NCBI GenBank assembly: GCA_036971715.1
Contig: JAVHJL010000002.1
Span: 2,946,501-3,010,500 of the forward strand
DNA: 64,000 bases
Direction of reading: 5' to 3'
Origin: Arthrobotrys musiformis
Taxonomy: Eukaryota > Ascomycota > Orbiliomycetes > Orbiliales > Orbiliaceae
Positions 44,301 through 55,600 of the stretch are shown piece by piece. The position numbers were made by a program, and so were the translations under genes. Numbering within the stretch: position 1 is the first letter of the stretch; every line of letters begins with the position of its first letter. The notes below the pieces were generated by a model that saw only the letters and a program-made list of their open reading frames with translations, was not told where the DNA came from and did not search any database.

Positions 44301-46837
44301 CTGCTTTGCACATTGAGCAACTTGAAATGGCGAAAATTCTTCTCGACCGGTTTACCGAAATTTCGGACGGAACGTTTCTCAGAGCGATCAGTCTATGGAA
44401 TCAAGACCCATGGTTTCTGAGAACCATTCTAGAAAGGAACTTAAATGTTAACATCGATGCTCATAGTGACCGTCTCTTGGCTTTCGCAGGTAGCGCATTG
44501 CATTTCGCAATTGATACCTGCGATGAAGAGGCGGTCCGTCTTATCCTTGAAAAGGGCCCATATATTGATGCTTTATCTAGCTACGGAAGTGTCTTCACCT
44601 ATGCGATCTCCAAGGGAATGACTAATATTGCAAACGAACTCATCGAGAAAGGAGCCGATACTTCTCGAGAAATGCCCATATTCACTCCCAAGCCCGTTAC
44701 AACTCACCCTTTGCATGGGCACTTTCTTTGATCCGAGGGGACGAAAAGATTATCACGAATTATGAGCTAGCCGATAGACTCCTGAGGCTAGGGGCCGATA
44801 TTAATTGCGATGGTAGAGCCCCGTAAGTACCTAAAGGACCGGTGCTCTAGGACGGCCCATTGGTATCCACGTATACGCATACTCACTGAATCAAATACAT
44901 CGATAGACTCTTTTTTGCAATCAAGGATGGGAATGTCGCTATCATTCGATACCTAAGGGAGCATGGTGTCGACCTCCAGTCAGCTATGGAGTATGGTGGC
45001 AATACGCCGCTGCAAGCTGCTGTGATCAGTGGAAACATGGATATTATAGATTTGCTATTGGAATTTGGCGCAGATGTCAACGGACCCCCAGGAGCATATG
45101 GTGGAGCGCTGCAATATGCAGTAAGCGGTGGGAAAGACGCAGAAGAGATCATCCGGCGCCTCCTTGCCGAAGGGGCTATTCTCAAAGACGCCGAGTCTGA
45201 CCGTGGGATACTCTGTAGCGCATATGAGGGTGGTCTACGCGAACTTATCCCAAAGTTAATAGCGCTCGGGGCTGATGTCAACAAGCCTCGCGAAGGATGG
45301 ACACCCCTTGCAATGGCACTCGTGAGGAAGGATGCCGAAATAGAGAGGCTGCTGCGAAGCCATGGGGCTAATTTGGGAAATATTGGAAGTGCCGCTATTG
45401 TAGGCGCGATGGAAAACGACGACATCAAGGGCCTAGAGGCTCTGCTGGCGGAAGGCATAGACTCCAACACGCTCATATGGCGACATCCGGACCCGGTTAT
45501 TAACGTGAGTTTAGATTCGAATTCCAATTAGCTGGATGATTGCCACTGGCATTAGAATACGGGCTGATAGTCCATTGATCGAACAGGTCGCCGTCGAAAA
45601 AGGTCGTAAGGATATGGTTGAGCTCTTGATTTCTTATGGAGCGAGTGTCAACCGCATTTCAAAAGGCCGATACAGCACACTTACAATTGCTACTCAGAAT
45701 AATGATCGGTCGATGATAGAATACTTAATCCGGGAAGGTGCAGACCCTAATGAGGGTGAAGCCGGGGGGAATGGCTGGCCACTCGGAAATGCTATTGCCT
45801 ACGGGGACTTCAGGCTGGTGGATTTTCTCTTAGATAACGGGGCTGAACTCATGAATTTTGACGGGGATGCGTTTCGGCAGGCTACACGAGGGGGCGAACG
45901 GATGCTGCTCGAGCTATTGAAAAGGGTGCCAACAGAGCATCGAGAAAGGGCATTGGATGCTGCCCTCCAGAGAGCAGCGTCCAGCGTCAGATTAAGCCTC
46001 TGCGAGCTGCTTCTTGGTATGGGGGCGAATCCAAACTTTGTCGGTGGAGAACATGGGAGCCCCCTCCATGCCGTCGTTTTGGGCACCTGGCGTCCGTCTA
46101 GACACCATGCTACTGATCACAGACAAAACATATTCGAGCTCCTGGTGAAGAAAGGCGCGAAGCCAAGGGATATCGAAGGCTACCCGTGTATCCTCGTATC
46201 TGCATTGGGGTCACCCCTGTGGTCTGAGTACGAGACAACGGGCTCCAACACGAATTTTGCAATGGAGCTGTTAAAGGCCGGAGCAAACCCCAATGGTAAA
46301 GCTCTCGAAACCTATAGATATCATAATCCGCTACAGGCAGCAGTTGCGTTTGCACATTCGATGATCGAACCATTGATACTGGCTGGGGCAGATGTGAACG
46401 CATTCAGCGGGGAGTTTGGCACTGCTCTGCACGTGGCGGCCTACTTCTGTGATACTAGAGTAATCACCATCCTGCTACAACACGGCGCCAAGTTGGATTT
46501 TATGTCCTCCAAACACGGTAGCGTCATTCAAGTTGCCGCGGGCTCGAAATCCTCTCGCCAATCGAGTGTTCGAACAATACAGCTGCTACATAGCCGTGGG
46601 GCTTCGATTGATGTTGTCGATGAGAGAGGTGAGGGTCCCCTGCACACGGCGGCGAGGTGTAATAATCTGGAAGCTGTCAAGTGGCTCCTAGAGCACGGAG
46701 CGGATCCAAATGCCGAGGGAGAACGTGGAACACCGGCTCAAGTTGCTATCCTGAATGAGCGGTGGCGAGTGGCCTCGTACCTTGAGCAGCGATATGGGCG
46801 AACTCCTGATAGAAAACGAGTTGCATCTGGTAGCTGA
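41348..46837 (+). pseudogene. NACHT-ankyrin NLR-like (STAND) gene with two frameshifts
   Basis: Exons are 41348..42560, 42619..44822, 44907..45504 and 45587..46837; all three introns have good GT/AG ends. The start MDPLSVTASIIAVVQ is the fungal STAND N-terminal domain. The P-loop GIPGAGKT is at about 41971-41994, Walker B (VFVIIDAIDE) at about 42257-42286, and GMFRWAVCQL spans intron 1. A winged-helix-like part and about twenty ankyrin repeats run from about 43470 to the end. The frame slips by one base after codon 41831-41833 and again between 44660 and 44704; both times the protein continues plausibly in the new frame. Fungal NLRs sense non-self and trigger cell death. An intron cannot easily explain either slip. 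Two sequencing errors, or a pseudogene allele, are the options. Confidence 0.72.
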
Positions 46838-47199
46838 GGTAATCGAAGTATGCAAGGCTATTTAGTTGTATTGGAGAGATTGAGGTTATTAGTACGTCCG
46901 TAGCCCTGCAACATAGGACCAGCGTTCTGAAATTAGGTAACCAGTTGTCTCATTCCCAGACCCTCCAGTCCATGATAACCCGGACCGCCCTGGTCTTAAA
47001 CCAGACACAACACGGGTCCCCAGACCGCCCCCTGGGTAAGGGACAAGATAGTCTGCCTTTTCTAATTCTTTGCGCTGTCTGGTCTGGGCCTCTCCCCAGG
47101 TACATGCTCTCCAGCTATATACAACCAAACTCAAGTAAAATCTGCTATAATGCAACAATGAAACAGCCCCACCCAAAGCATCCTTACCTTATATTACAA
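46838..47199. other. Convergent 3' gap holding an inverted-repeat element
   Basis: These 362 bp lie between the NLR-like gene and the convergent SWA2 gene. The main content is the 102-bp inverted-repeat element at 46945-47046. Confidence 0.5.
46945..47046. mobile_element. Possible 102-bp MITE-like element with 15-bp imperfect inverted ends
   Basis: The left end is TTGTCTCATTCCCAG (46945-46959). The right end, read in reverse complement (47046-47032), is TTGTCCCTTACCCAG, matching 12 of 15 bases. Both match the dispersed TTGTCTCGTACCCAG motif at 2286. The interior is GC-rich and partly self-complementary (GGACC/GGTCC blocks). No target-site duplication is obvious and no coding capacity exists. 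A MITE remnant is the best guess, but a hairpin in a 3' UTR is possible. Confidence 0.4.
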
Positions 47200-49996
47200 T
47201 CATAGATTATTTTGCTTCTTGAATTCATCCCAAGCTTCATTGAGGGTGCTAAACACCGCCGCAGCAAGCATAGTCTGCTCCACCGTTGCATCTTGTGAGA
47301 TCTATATCGAAATTGTCAGTCTGACACAATAGTGTGGGAAAGTTCAACAAGAAAAGCCCCACCTTATCCGGGTGTACTTTAGCGATACCCTTCATGTACG
47401 CAATTTTAACTTTATTAGGCATCACAAGCTCATGCATTCCCACTTTCTTCCAACCACTGCCTTCCCAAAGCACGGTGTCCAAGCTTGCGATTAGAGCACG
47501 CAGATTTGTTTCTTTACCACCTTTCCAAGCTGTAAGCCGAGCTTCCACGGAGTCATGAAGTGCCAATTTCTCAGCATCAGCTCGTTCTGCAGCTTCATTG
47601 GCATCTTTCAAACGCTTTACAGCTTGGGTAACTTGTGCAGCAACTGGTTTAGATGTCTGAGGCCTTGGTGGGGGTTTCTTTGCCGGGGCTGCTCGGGGTT
47701 TAGGAGGTGCCTTCGGGGCGAGAGCTTTCTCACACCTTGCTTTCCCAGCACTGGCGGAAGCTCCACCAACCCCATTCTCGAGAGCAAGGCCCCAGACGGC
47801 GGCGGCATCCGACCATCGTTCTAAGTGCTCTAGTGCTTCAGCCTTTCGAGTAATAGCTTTACCCCAGGTCTCCCTCAGATCTTTCGTCGTCCCGTCTCCC
47901 AGATCGAAAGTTTCCCCAACTCCCTTACCGCCGCCTATTCCAGTGATGACAGCCTCACAGTCCTCTAGCGCAGCTTTCGAATCACCGAGTTTGATATGTA
48001 CAATGGCTCGATTGGTAAGAATTAGGTAGTGGAGCGGGTGAGAAGACGGAATGGGCGACAAGGATGAACTATAGTGAGTTAGAGCCGAAGGGTAATCCCC
48101 ACGCTTGAAAGCTTCTGTGCCAGCAGTTCTTGAATTCGTTGAGTTCGCGAGTGCTACTTGCGATACCGAGGGAATCTGCCGATTGACGCGAGGAACCGGG
48201 GCTGGGGCTGGCCTAGACTGAGGCGTTGGGTTGATCTTTGGCTGAGAGAAGGGATTGCTAGAACGAGGTGGCGATGAGCCTTGCGGAGGCCGTGAAGCTA
48301 CCGGTGCCGAGGTTGATCCGCCGAACAATAGATCCCCTTCGGCGACCTGAGGTTTCGGTGGAGGCGCCGGTGCAGCTGCAGGCTTACGTCTCCTGGCAGG
48401 GCTAATGTAGACTTGCTCACTCTCCGTGGCTTCCCGAGTGATCCTCGACCTCCTAGAATCAACCGGAGGACTGGGTTTTTGTTCAACTTCGAGGCGTCTT
48501 TCCCTCTCTTCCCTCGCTTGCTGCCTCCGGCGCTGCTCTTCAGCAAACTCTTCCTCTTCTTTGGACATTGGCATACGCTCTCTGTGGGGACGAGTAGACG
48601 GTCTCCCTTTCCTCGAATCTCCGATCTCGAGCATCATCGCCTCATCTGTTTGACGCGGCTCCTGCTTCCTACTAGCGCCCCCCCTTTGCTGTTCCCTTTG
48701 AGCGTCTCTCATCCATTTAGGTGTACCGTCATTGGGATTGTCGTCCTGGAAATCGTTTATTGCTTGTGTAACCTTTTTCTTGCTAGTCGCCCACAGACTT
48801 CCTGCAGATTTCAATAAATTCCCACCGATCTCTTGGGCAAAAGCTGCGACATCCTGCATTTCACCTTGGCCCTGCCACGCTGGCCGCGAATTCGCCGATC
48901 TATCTCGAGGCTGGCGACGGCTGGAACCTGCAAATTCGTCTTCACCCATCCTTCTATGATTATGGCCTTGAGGCTTCGGGTTTGACTTCCCATGCGCCTC
49001 ATTCAACAAATAATCGATTGCACCACGGACGTCAAGGCCCGTATCGGTCTGTGCTAGCGCTCGTTTCGCATCCCCTACTGAAAATCCCATATCTACTAAT
49101 TCAGCTATCGCTGGGTCTCGAGGGTCTTTGCCAGGAGGCGGTGTGCGAGCAACGCTATGCAGCTCTTCGACATTCTCAGGTCTTCGCGAAGGACGGGCAG
49201 GTTTTGGAGGTGGTGATGGCGATTTTCGTCTAACTTCTGATACAGGCTTACCCAACAGCCCGAGGATATCGTCGTCATCGTTAGCGACAGGTGCCCGGGC
49301 TCGCTGGGAGGGTAGGTTGCTCCCAAAGCTATCTAGATTGAATGGGTCATCATCGACTGATGGAATAGTGGAGTTGTTCAGCTGGCTTTGGTAAGGTTGG
49401 GGGCTTGGAGTAAGCCTGTTGGGCATTGGCGAAGGTGTCTGTGTCCTCGATGCACCAGGAGGAGGGAAGTGGCTAGCTCTGTTGACCTTGGTATCTGCTG
49501 AGAACCCAGCAAGCAGGTCGGCTTCGTCAGGGTCAATTCGCGCTGGAGTTGAGGCACCAGAACGCCCTTGAAGACCAACCCCTAGAGATCCAAGCGAATC
49601 TAGTCCACTAAATTGCTGATCTAGCCTTTGCTGTTTCAAATGGTCTGCTTTCAATCGGTCTTCCTGCAACTTTTTCTGTTGCTCTAGCAAGCTCATGTTC
49701 CCCATGTTCCCAGCTTTTTTAGCTCCAAAGCTGACCAAAGATGAGAAGCTGTCCATGCCGTTGGTGCCACCAGCGACAGGCAGCGAGGTTCGAGAATTGT
49801 CATCCCGGAGGTTCCCACCTGTGGGTGGTTTAGTGGATGCCGGCCTGCTTGGAGTGGTAGACTGGGGTGTGAGAGAAGGCGACGAACGAAAGGATGTGTA
49901 GTTCCCAGGTGTGAGCGACGGCGTGGCAGAGAATGGGGACTGCTTTGTGGCAGGGTTAGCGGACGAGGTCCAGTTAAGCCCAGCAAGGTCATCCAT
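47200..49996 (-). CDS. SWA2: Auxilin-like clathrin-uncoating factor Swa2 (UBA-TPR-J domain)
   Basis: The model complement(join(47200..47301, 47363..49996)) gives 911 aa; the GTGGGG donor follows HPDK directly. The order is disordered, NPF/DLL-like clathrin-adaptor motifs in residues 1-290, a UBA domain about 295-345 (DPAIAELVDMGFSVGDAKRAL), a Lys/Arg/Glu-rich middle, TPR-type helices about 640-770 (AFKRGDYPSALTHYSSSL, LTNRAIVHIKLGDSKAAL), and a C-terminal J domain with His875-Pro-Asp and the closing FSTLNEAWDEFKKQN. This UBA-TPR-J layout is that of yeast Swa2/Aux1, which recruits Hsp70 to strip clathrin from vesicles. Without the last intron the J domain would be cut after HPDK, which supports the splice. 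Confidence 0.95.
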
Positions 49997-50841
49997 TGCC
50001 GCGGATCCCGTTGGTAGAAGGACTGGTGGCGAGCGGGAGCACCCGAAACAGTTCTAGCGGAAGATATCGATAGCTGAAGCCCCAAATTGGTTCCGAGATG
50101 ATGTCGCGATGACCGATGAGAGTGAATGGAATGGAGAAAGTGCACTGAAGTGCGGATGGGACGTTTGTTGCAGGCATTCCAGCCAGCTAAGCACACCTGT
50201 CGCCACAGATGTTTGCCAACACACAGACGACTGCCTCGAGATTAGGCCGCTGCGCATTGCATTGGGATCGCAAGGACAAAAACAGAAGTGGGGGGGATAT
50301 GAGAAGACATGGTAAGAAAAGAGTTTATATCGTACTGTACATGTACATTAATAAGTAAGAGGTAGGTATACAATGTAATTTTGAAATTGAGGCAACGACA
50401 GGAAGCAATTAAAACGTGAATGAGGAAGCCAGATTCTTCGAGGCTTCATGAAAGTGTATGTATGTGCACGCGATGCACAATGCTGTAGCTGTCAAACAAA
50501 ATCCTATCTAAAAACGCCTCGGTATATGCAAAACAAGGAAAGGAACGACGAGATCTCGAGACATCACGTCCTGCCATAGGCTTCACCATCCTGCTGGGGC
50601 GAGGCATAGAACAATGGCAGAACGGATCGGAAGTCGTCGATGGCGGCGGTAATACATCTTCAACAATGGCAAAGGAAGGTAAATATAAAAAAAAATAAAA
50701 AAAAAATAGGGATAGGAATATCAATAAAAAGAAATAAGAGAAAACTCCATCCTGGTTTTTCTATCGCTGTAGTCACACACTCTTCAATTTAAGGGCAGAT
50801 GCACGCAGGTCGGAACCATGCTAGAACAAGGGAAACACCAT
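49997..50841. other. Intergenic between two minus-strand genes
   Basis: These 845 bp hold the SWA2 promoter (left) and the 3' UTR of the WW gene (right). An A-rich tract with short breaks lies at 50686-50707. No further gene is recognised. Confidence 0.55.
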
Positions 50842-51756
50842 TCAATCTCTCAACCACGCCCGCTTTTTCTCCTCCTTTTTCAGTCTGGTTTTCTCCCTGA
50901 AGGCCTTGACTTCTTTTTTCGTAAGCTTCTTCGCCTGGCGCTCTGCCTTCAGACTCCTACCATCGTGGCAGTTTGCTGCAGCATCGACATCAAAATAGAT
51001 TTCCATCTGCCGTTTCGCCCTGCTTTCATCCGTAAATCGTTCAGAACCGGGTCCGTTTTGGAATTTGCCAGTGAATCGATTGAATGCAGCGTGGGCTACG
51101 TATGGGTCTATCGTCGGTGACGGAGTTCTTTCCGGCTGCTGGGCATACGATGCTGTAGGATCATAGTCACCATGGATTGCAGGATCGTAACCCGTATAGG
51201 TAGTACTTTTTTCGCTTTCTGCCGCCGGGACCGACTCAGGTTCCGTCGGGGGAACACGAGGGTTTGTCCAAGTAGTTTCTCCAGTGTGGTGGTTGTAGAA
51301 GTAATACTGTCCGGCACTTGGCTCCCATATGGCTTCCCAACCGTCCGATGGTGCTTCTTCCGGGGGAGGGCCAGGTGGTAGAGGAGGAAGTTCGCCTTCT
51401 TCTGTTTCGTCTTCGTCTTCGTCTTCGTCTTCTTCATTTTTTTCGTCCGATGGTAGATCTTTGGCCGAGTCTTCGTTGGAAGCGTCCCCTGAAGGCTGTT
51501 CAGCGGCCAGTGGAACAGATTCTTCTACTTTTAGGTCGGCTTCATTGGATTCTGGAGTATCGGAGACGGTTTCTGCAGCTTGACCGTGTGGTTCCTTCAA
51601 AGATGGTGATTCGGGACGCCGCCTCTTTCGTGACGGCTCATCAACAGGCGGTGTTGGAGATCTAGTTCGAGCGAGAGGTTTTGAAGGCGATTTTGGGACC
51701 TCGGAGCCATCCTGGTCATCCGGTATGGGGGTTGATGAAGTTGTGCCAGTTGTCAT
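50842..51756 (-). CDS. WW-domain nuclear protein, 304 aa
   Basis: An intronless frame. Residues 1-100 are Pro/Ser-rich with a basic cluster SRKRRRPES that looks like a nuclear signal. An acidic run encoded by a GTCTTC repeat (EDEDEDE, 110-120) and a Pro-rich PPLPPGPPPEE segment precede one WW domain, residues about 138-171, with both signature Trp (140 and 163) and the YYFYNHHTGETTW core. The C-terminal 100 residues hold ANCHDGRSLKAERQAKKLTKKEVKAFREKT, a conserved basic helical tail. WW domains bind Pro-rich ligands, and this architecture is typical of fungal mRNA-processing or spliceosome-linked proteins. The exact orthologue is not recognised. It shares a 329-bp divergent promoter with NOP10. 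Confidence 0.85.
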   Translation of the reverse strand: MTTGTTSSTPIPDDQDGSEVPKSPSKPLARTRSPTPPVDEPSRKRRRPESPSLKEPHGQAAETVSDTPESNEADLKVEESVPLAAEQPSGDASNEDSAKDLPSDEKNEEDEDEDEDETEEGELPPLPPGPPPEEAPSDGWEAIWEPSAGQYYFYNHHTGETTWTNPRVPPTEPESVPAAESEKSTTYTGYDPAIHGDYDPTASYAQQPERTPSPTIDPYVAHAAFNRFTGKFQNGPGSERFTDESRAKRQMEIYFDVDAAANCHDGRSLKAERQAKKLTKKEVKAFREKTRLKKEEKKRAWLRD

Positions 51757-52085
51757 CGTTGCTGATAGTTGTGATTGATGGCCGTTGTAGCTAGCTAGGT
51801 TATCCAGCGATGAGAAGAGAGAGAGAGATGCTTGCCTGCTTCCGAAAGCGTGTGGTTGGTGGCTTGCCCAGAAGGGTTGTCACGTGACCTTTAAATTTAG
51901 TGTTTTGCGCCGCCAAAAAAAAAATTTCCACAAAGAAATTCCCAGCTTCATCGAATCTACCAACAGCTACCATCGTGAATACAACCAGCATCACGGACAT
52001 CGCCACAAAGCCACAAAGCCCAGATATCTATCATATCGCATCTACTGCCGCATCTAAGGCCTTCTATTCATTTAATACCGCCGAA
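51757..52085. promoter_or_regulatory. Divergent promoter shared by the WW gene and NOP10
   Basis: Only 329 bp separate the two ATGs, so both leaders and both core promoters lie here. An A9 tract at 51917-51925 is the only visible low-complexity element. Coordinated expression of the two genes is possible but not shown. Confidence 0.5.
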
Positions 52086-52411
52086 ATGCATCTGATGTTC
52101 ACTCTCGACCCAAAGGGCAACCGCGTCTACACATTGAAGAAGGTTTCGCACGGGGAGGTCACCAAGAGCGCTCATCCGGCCAGGTTTTCGCCCGATGACA
52201 AATACTCAAGGTACGGATATTACAAGACAGATACCATTTGTTTGAACAGTGGTTAATATAGAGCCCAATGCAGACACCGTGTGACCCTAAAGAAACGTTT
52301 CGGCATGCTGTTGACACAGCAAGGTATGGCCCCGTCAACTTGTCCCAGGCCATCAAATTCAACTGGCACTGACTCGTATATTGTCGAATAGAAAACTGGA
52401 AAGCAATGTAA
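52086..52411 (+). CDS. NOP10: H/ACA snoRNP protein Nop10, three exons
   Basis: Join(52086..52210, 52274..52323, 52392..52411) gives 64 aa. The sequence MHLMFTLDPKGNRVYTLKK, TKSAHPARFSPDDKYSR and VTLKKRFG is the almost invariant Nop10 core. Nop10 sits with Cbf5/dyskerin, Nhp2 and Gar1 in H/ACA particles that pseudouridylate rRNA. Start choice: the conserved MHLM ATG, although the frame is open upstream. The last intron (52324-52391) has a GTATGG donor and a CTGAC branch site about 25 nt before its AG. If it is retained, the protein ends 23 residues later at the TAG at 52389. The two end forms differ only after the conserved core. Its 3' end faces NOB1. Confidence 0.93.
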
Positions 52412-52811
52412 TCTCCCTTCGAATTTGAAGAACAGGGTTTTACAGGCAACTGGATGTACGATACTGGGCTGGTTGCTTAGCAAGAGTGCCATATTTTCGG
52501 CCTCGCTATGCAGGAACGGCGAATTCTTGGTGGAGACGACATCTTTCTTTCTTTCTTTTGCTACCTTTTCGATACTCCAATTTATGATGCACAAAACGGC
52601 GTTAGAGGAGAAATTTTGTTCATTGGAAATGTAGTTCAGTTCTCTTTTACATATCCGCATTCTGTTTCTAGAGTGCTAGAGGTATATAATGCACACAACC
52701 TTTGAAAACCAATAACTTTTGTTTACTCGAGGGTATCTATCATATAATCATTAAATCTAAGAGTGTACCAGATGGGAGCATAGACAGAGGCGTTAAATTA
52801 AAACAAATGAT
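52412..52811. other. Convergent 3' gap between NOP10 and NOB1
   Basis: These 400 bp hold the two 3' UTRs. No gene, RNA or repeat is recognised. Confidence 0.55.
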
Positions 52812-54233
52812 TTACTTCCCCCTTCTTTTGGAAGCATTGACGTTCTTTCCTGCTCCAACCTTGGGGTTACCACCATGCCCCAGTCGCTCGCCGGTAAGCA
52901 AGCCAGGCAAGTAATCTATATCCATCAAATCCCTTTCCTTAAATCTTTTACTGTCCTTGAGAGCTTTCTCGTACTCCTTTTGATCCTCGGAAAGAACGAT
53001 ATTTTCACGCACGCCCTTCATGCTTGCAGTTCCGTGCTGTGGCTTTGACAAGCTGAACACATTCCCTCTGTTATTCCACTGCCAATTTTTCTTGAGATGA
53101 ATTCGAAAAACACCCCGGGAGTCAGTCGAACAAGTGACTTTGGCCAATGCAGGCTGGCCGCACGAAGGGCAGAATTGCCGTGACATCTCCCTACACACTT
53201 TGAAGCAGGCATGGCAGCGAAGAACGTGCGACTTCACCGCTGTGATCCTGCTCATTGTTGTTGGAGAAAAGAGATGAATATGAAGCTGCAACAGGACATT
53301 CTGCATTGCAAAATCGGTAGTACAACAGGCTGCCATGGTTTGGGTGGCCTTTGTAGCGGGTTTCGATACGGTGCCGTCTGAAATTAGATGAACAGCGAGA
53401 TTGTCGGGAGTAATCCAGTCATCTTCAGATTCACTCGTTATCTCGGGTTCTATTTCTTCAACGACTTCAGGTTGCGGCTGCGATGTTAAGGATAAGGCTT
53501 CCAAGGACCCTGTAACAGCGGGCAATTCTGGGACAGCCTCATCCTGTGGGCTGGGGACAGCTTCTGTTGTAGCTAGTTGAGGCTCTTGAGGCTCTGCGAC
53601 AGCCGCAACTTTTGTAGCCTTCTTTTGAGTGGCCTTAGGGGGTGGTTTCTTATTTTTTCTGGATGTCGGTATCGTTGTCCAACCTTCTTCATCATCATTC
53701 TGCGCCTCTCCGGCCCCGTCTTCATTTTGACCTTCAGTCTGACCCTCGGTTTGGCCATCACCAGTCGTCTTTCCTTTGCCACCTCTCCGTTTGTTCTTTT
53801 TTGAGCTTCCCTTCTTGCTGGTATTTTTCTCTCCCTCCTTCTTTTTTAACCGCTTCTCGAATTCTTCAATACCACCAATTTTCTCGCATTCAACCTCATA
53901 CGTCAATGCCAGAACCTGCAAATCTGTTGCACCGAGAACACCGTAGTCGCCTGTTTTCTTTGCGAACTGGGAAATATATTTTATACTCTCCGGCCTCGGA
54001 GAACGGTATTGTAAAAACGGAGCCCAGAGCGTTTCAAAGCGAGAGCGAGTCGCTGCATCGCGGATTTCAGAAACGACAGATGGGAGAGTGATGAGAGTGC
54101 CAGCCTTGGCGAGAAGCGATTGAGGCGAGCAAACGTTCTTGATAATTGGACCGGTGTCTAGGATCAAAGTATCTATTTCATGCTTGCCAGTCTCTTCTAA
54201 GGACGAGGCTTGGTTGGGAGTGTCGGTGGTCAT
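52812..54233 (-). CDS. NOB1: Nob1 PIN-domain endonuclease (20S pre-rRNA D-site cleavage)
   Basis: An intronless 473-aa frame. The PIN domain is at the N-terminus: LILDTGPII with Asp26, then EIRDAATRS, and GDYGVLGATDLQVLALTYE near residue 100. A Lys-rich, acidic linker holds QTEG repeats (about 165-175). The C-terminal zinc ribbon is C-x2-C and C-x2-C (LRCHACFK, FCPSCG) near 355-380, with the typical KNWQWNNRGNVFSLSKP block after it. Nob1 cuts 20S pre-rRNA at site D in cytoplasmic pre-40S particles to yield 18S rRNA. The usual order PIN, linker, ribbon is intact. The convergent NOP10 is also a ribosome-maturation gene. Confidence 0.96.
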   Translation of the reverse strand: MTTDTPNQASSLEETGKHEIDTLILDTGPIIKNVCSPQSLLAKAGTLITLPSVVSEIRDAATRSRFETLWAPFLQYRSPRPESIKYISQFAKKTGDYGVLGATDLQVLALTYEVECEKIGGIEEFEKRLKKKEGEKNTSKKGSSKKNKRRGGKGKTTGDGQTEGQTEGQNEDGAGEAQNDDEEGWTTIPTSRKNKKPPPKATQKKATKVAAVAEPQEPQLATTEAVPSPQDEAVPELPAVTGSLEALSLTSQPQPEVVEEIEPEITSESEDDWITPDNLAVHLISDGTVSKPATKATQTMAACCTTDFAMQNVLLQLHIHLFSPTTMSRITAVKSHVLRCHACFKVCREMSRQFCPSCGQPALAKVTCSTDSRGVFRIHLKKNWQWNNRGNVFSLSKPQHGTASMKGVRENIVLSEDQKEYEKALKDSKRFKERDLMDIDYLPGLLTGERLGHGGNPKVGAGKNVNASKRRGK

Positions 54234-55600
54234 ATTGGATGTTGGTGATGTTGGTGGAGAGTTGAGAGAAGAGTAGATGTCGACACAGAAAATTTTGTGG
54301 TAGACAATCAGATAGCTCCGTTTATCAGCTCTCCATGCACCAACACATTAACAACCACAAACTCTCTTTCCTTTGCCAGAGGCGCAAGTGATACAGAAGC
54401 CATTTCTGGACTGGTCCCAAAGGCTAGCGCCGGTTCAACCCCAGGACTAGTCGGGTCCGAATCAGATCAACGATCAAAATCCTGCAGACTTGAGCACTAC
54501 ATCTTCTGGGACGGGTGACTTGCGGACGGGTCTGGGCTTACAGGTGAGCCGATATCTTTACCATCAGGAAAAAAAAAAAAAAAAAAAACCGCAGACAAAA
54601 ACGAAGTATTAACCATGTATACCATTTTATGCCAGGTCAAGACAAGCTTAACAATCAAGCTAACCCAGGGACAGCAGTGTGGGACTGGTGAAAACTCGAA
54701 TCTATGCATAGATATCCATTCAAGATTCACATGTCATCCCGGATGCGAATTTAAGCTTTTCCCCCAATGCAACGTTGTCTGCATGAAAAGTTGACGGGGG
54801 GGGGGGGGTTCGGGATATTTCTCGAGTTTTGCATCGACTGATGTCTGGTTGAATCCTGGTCAACTTTCATCTTGGAGGCGGTCGGCCAGCGCTGTAGCTC
54901 TGATTGCTATAAAACTGGCGTCACTCTGGGAGCTAAATATATCCCGCCCCGGTGAGGTCCGACATGCGAGGCCCGTGGGGGTATTGTCCTTCCAGATCGA
55001 ACTATCTTTGCAAAGATACCGCTGCACCAATCCCGCAGACATCCTGCAAAATTTGCGCCCCTCTTCCTACACCGATGTGCCAACCAAAAGGGAATTCTCC
55101 CGATTGTAGCCCTGTGGTGCTCTATATGAAAGTCACTGGGCCGTTCGTTATGCACCGGACACTTAACGAGTGATCCCGTTGGCATCTGCTTTGTTGCGTC
55201 TGTGAACCCTATGCGGCACTATTGTGCAAACAGCCAGTGTAGGGATTGTGAAGCCAGCTATCAGCTCGCGTTTTGGGTGCATGGAGAAGCCCCATAATTG
55301 AAGACCCTCCCTCCGCGAAATTGAATTGTCAACTGCCATGAAACCTGAACGACTGCCGTTGCATTGCGATTGCTGCGAAGGACACGCCTCTGAAACGCAC
55401 ATTCGACCGTTGGGTAAATGGGATATATGTTTCAATGAGTGAAATGCAGGCTCATGTAAAGGCAACCCTCAACCCTGGTGGTTCTGTGAACTCTGAGAAA
55501 TCCGCGTTTTCTTTATGCAGGCTCGCCTCTCCGCGAAGAATCCCGCCGCGAAACTAAGTAGCCACGCAGAAACCATTAATACAAAAAGCCTAGGGAGCAC

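Noticed and set aside
50446..50724. 92-codon minus-strand frame starting in an A-rich tract
   Set aside because: The Phe/Leu-rich start is translated from the poly-A tract; no other support exists.
51900..52085. Upstream in-frame extension of Nop10 (MFCAAKKKISTKK...)
   Set aside because: The frame is open, but Nop10 proteins begin at the conserved MHLM; the extension is taken as leader.
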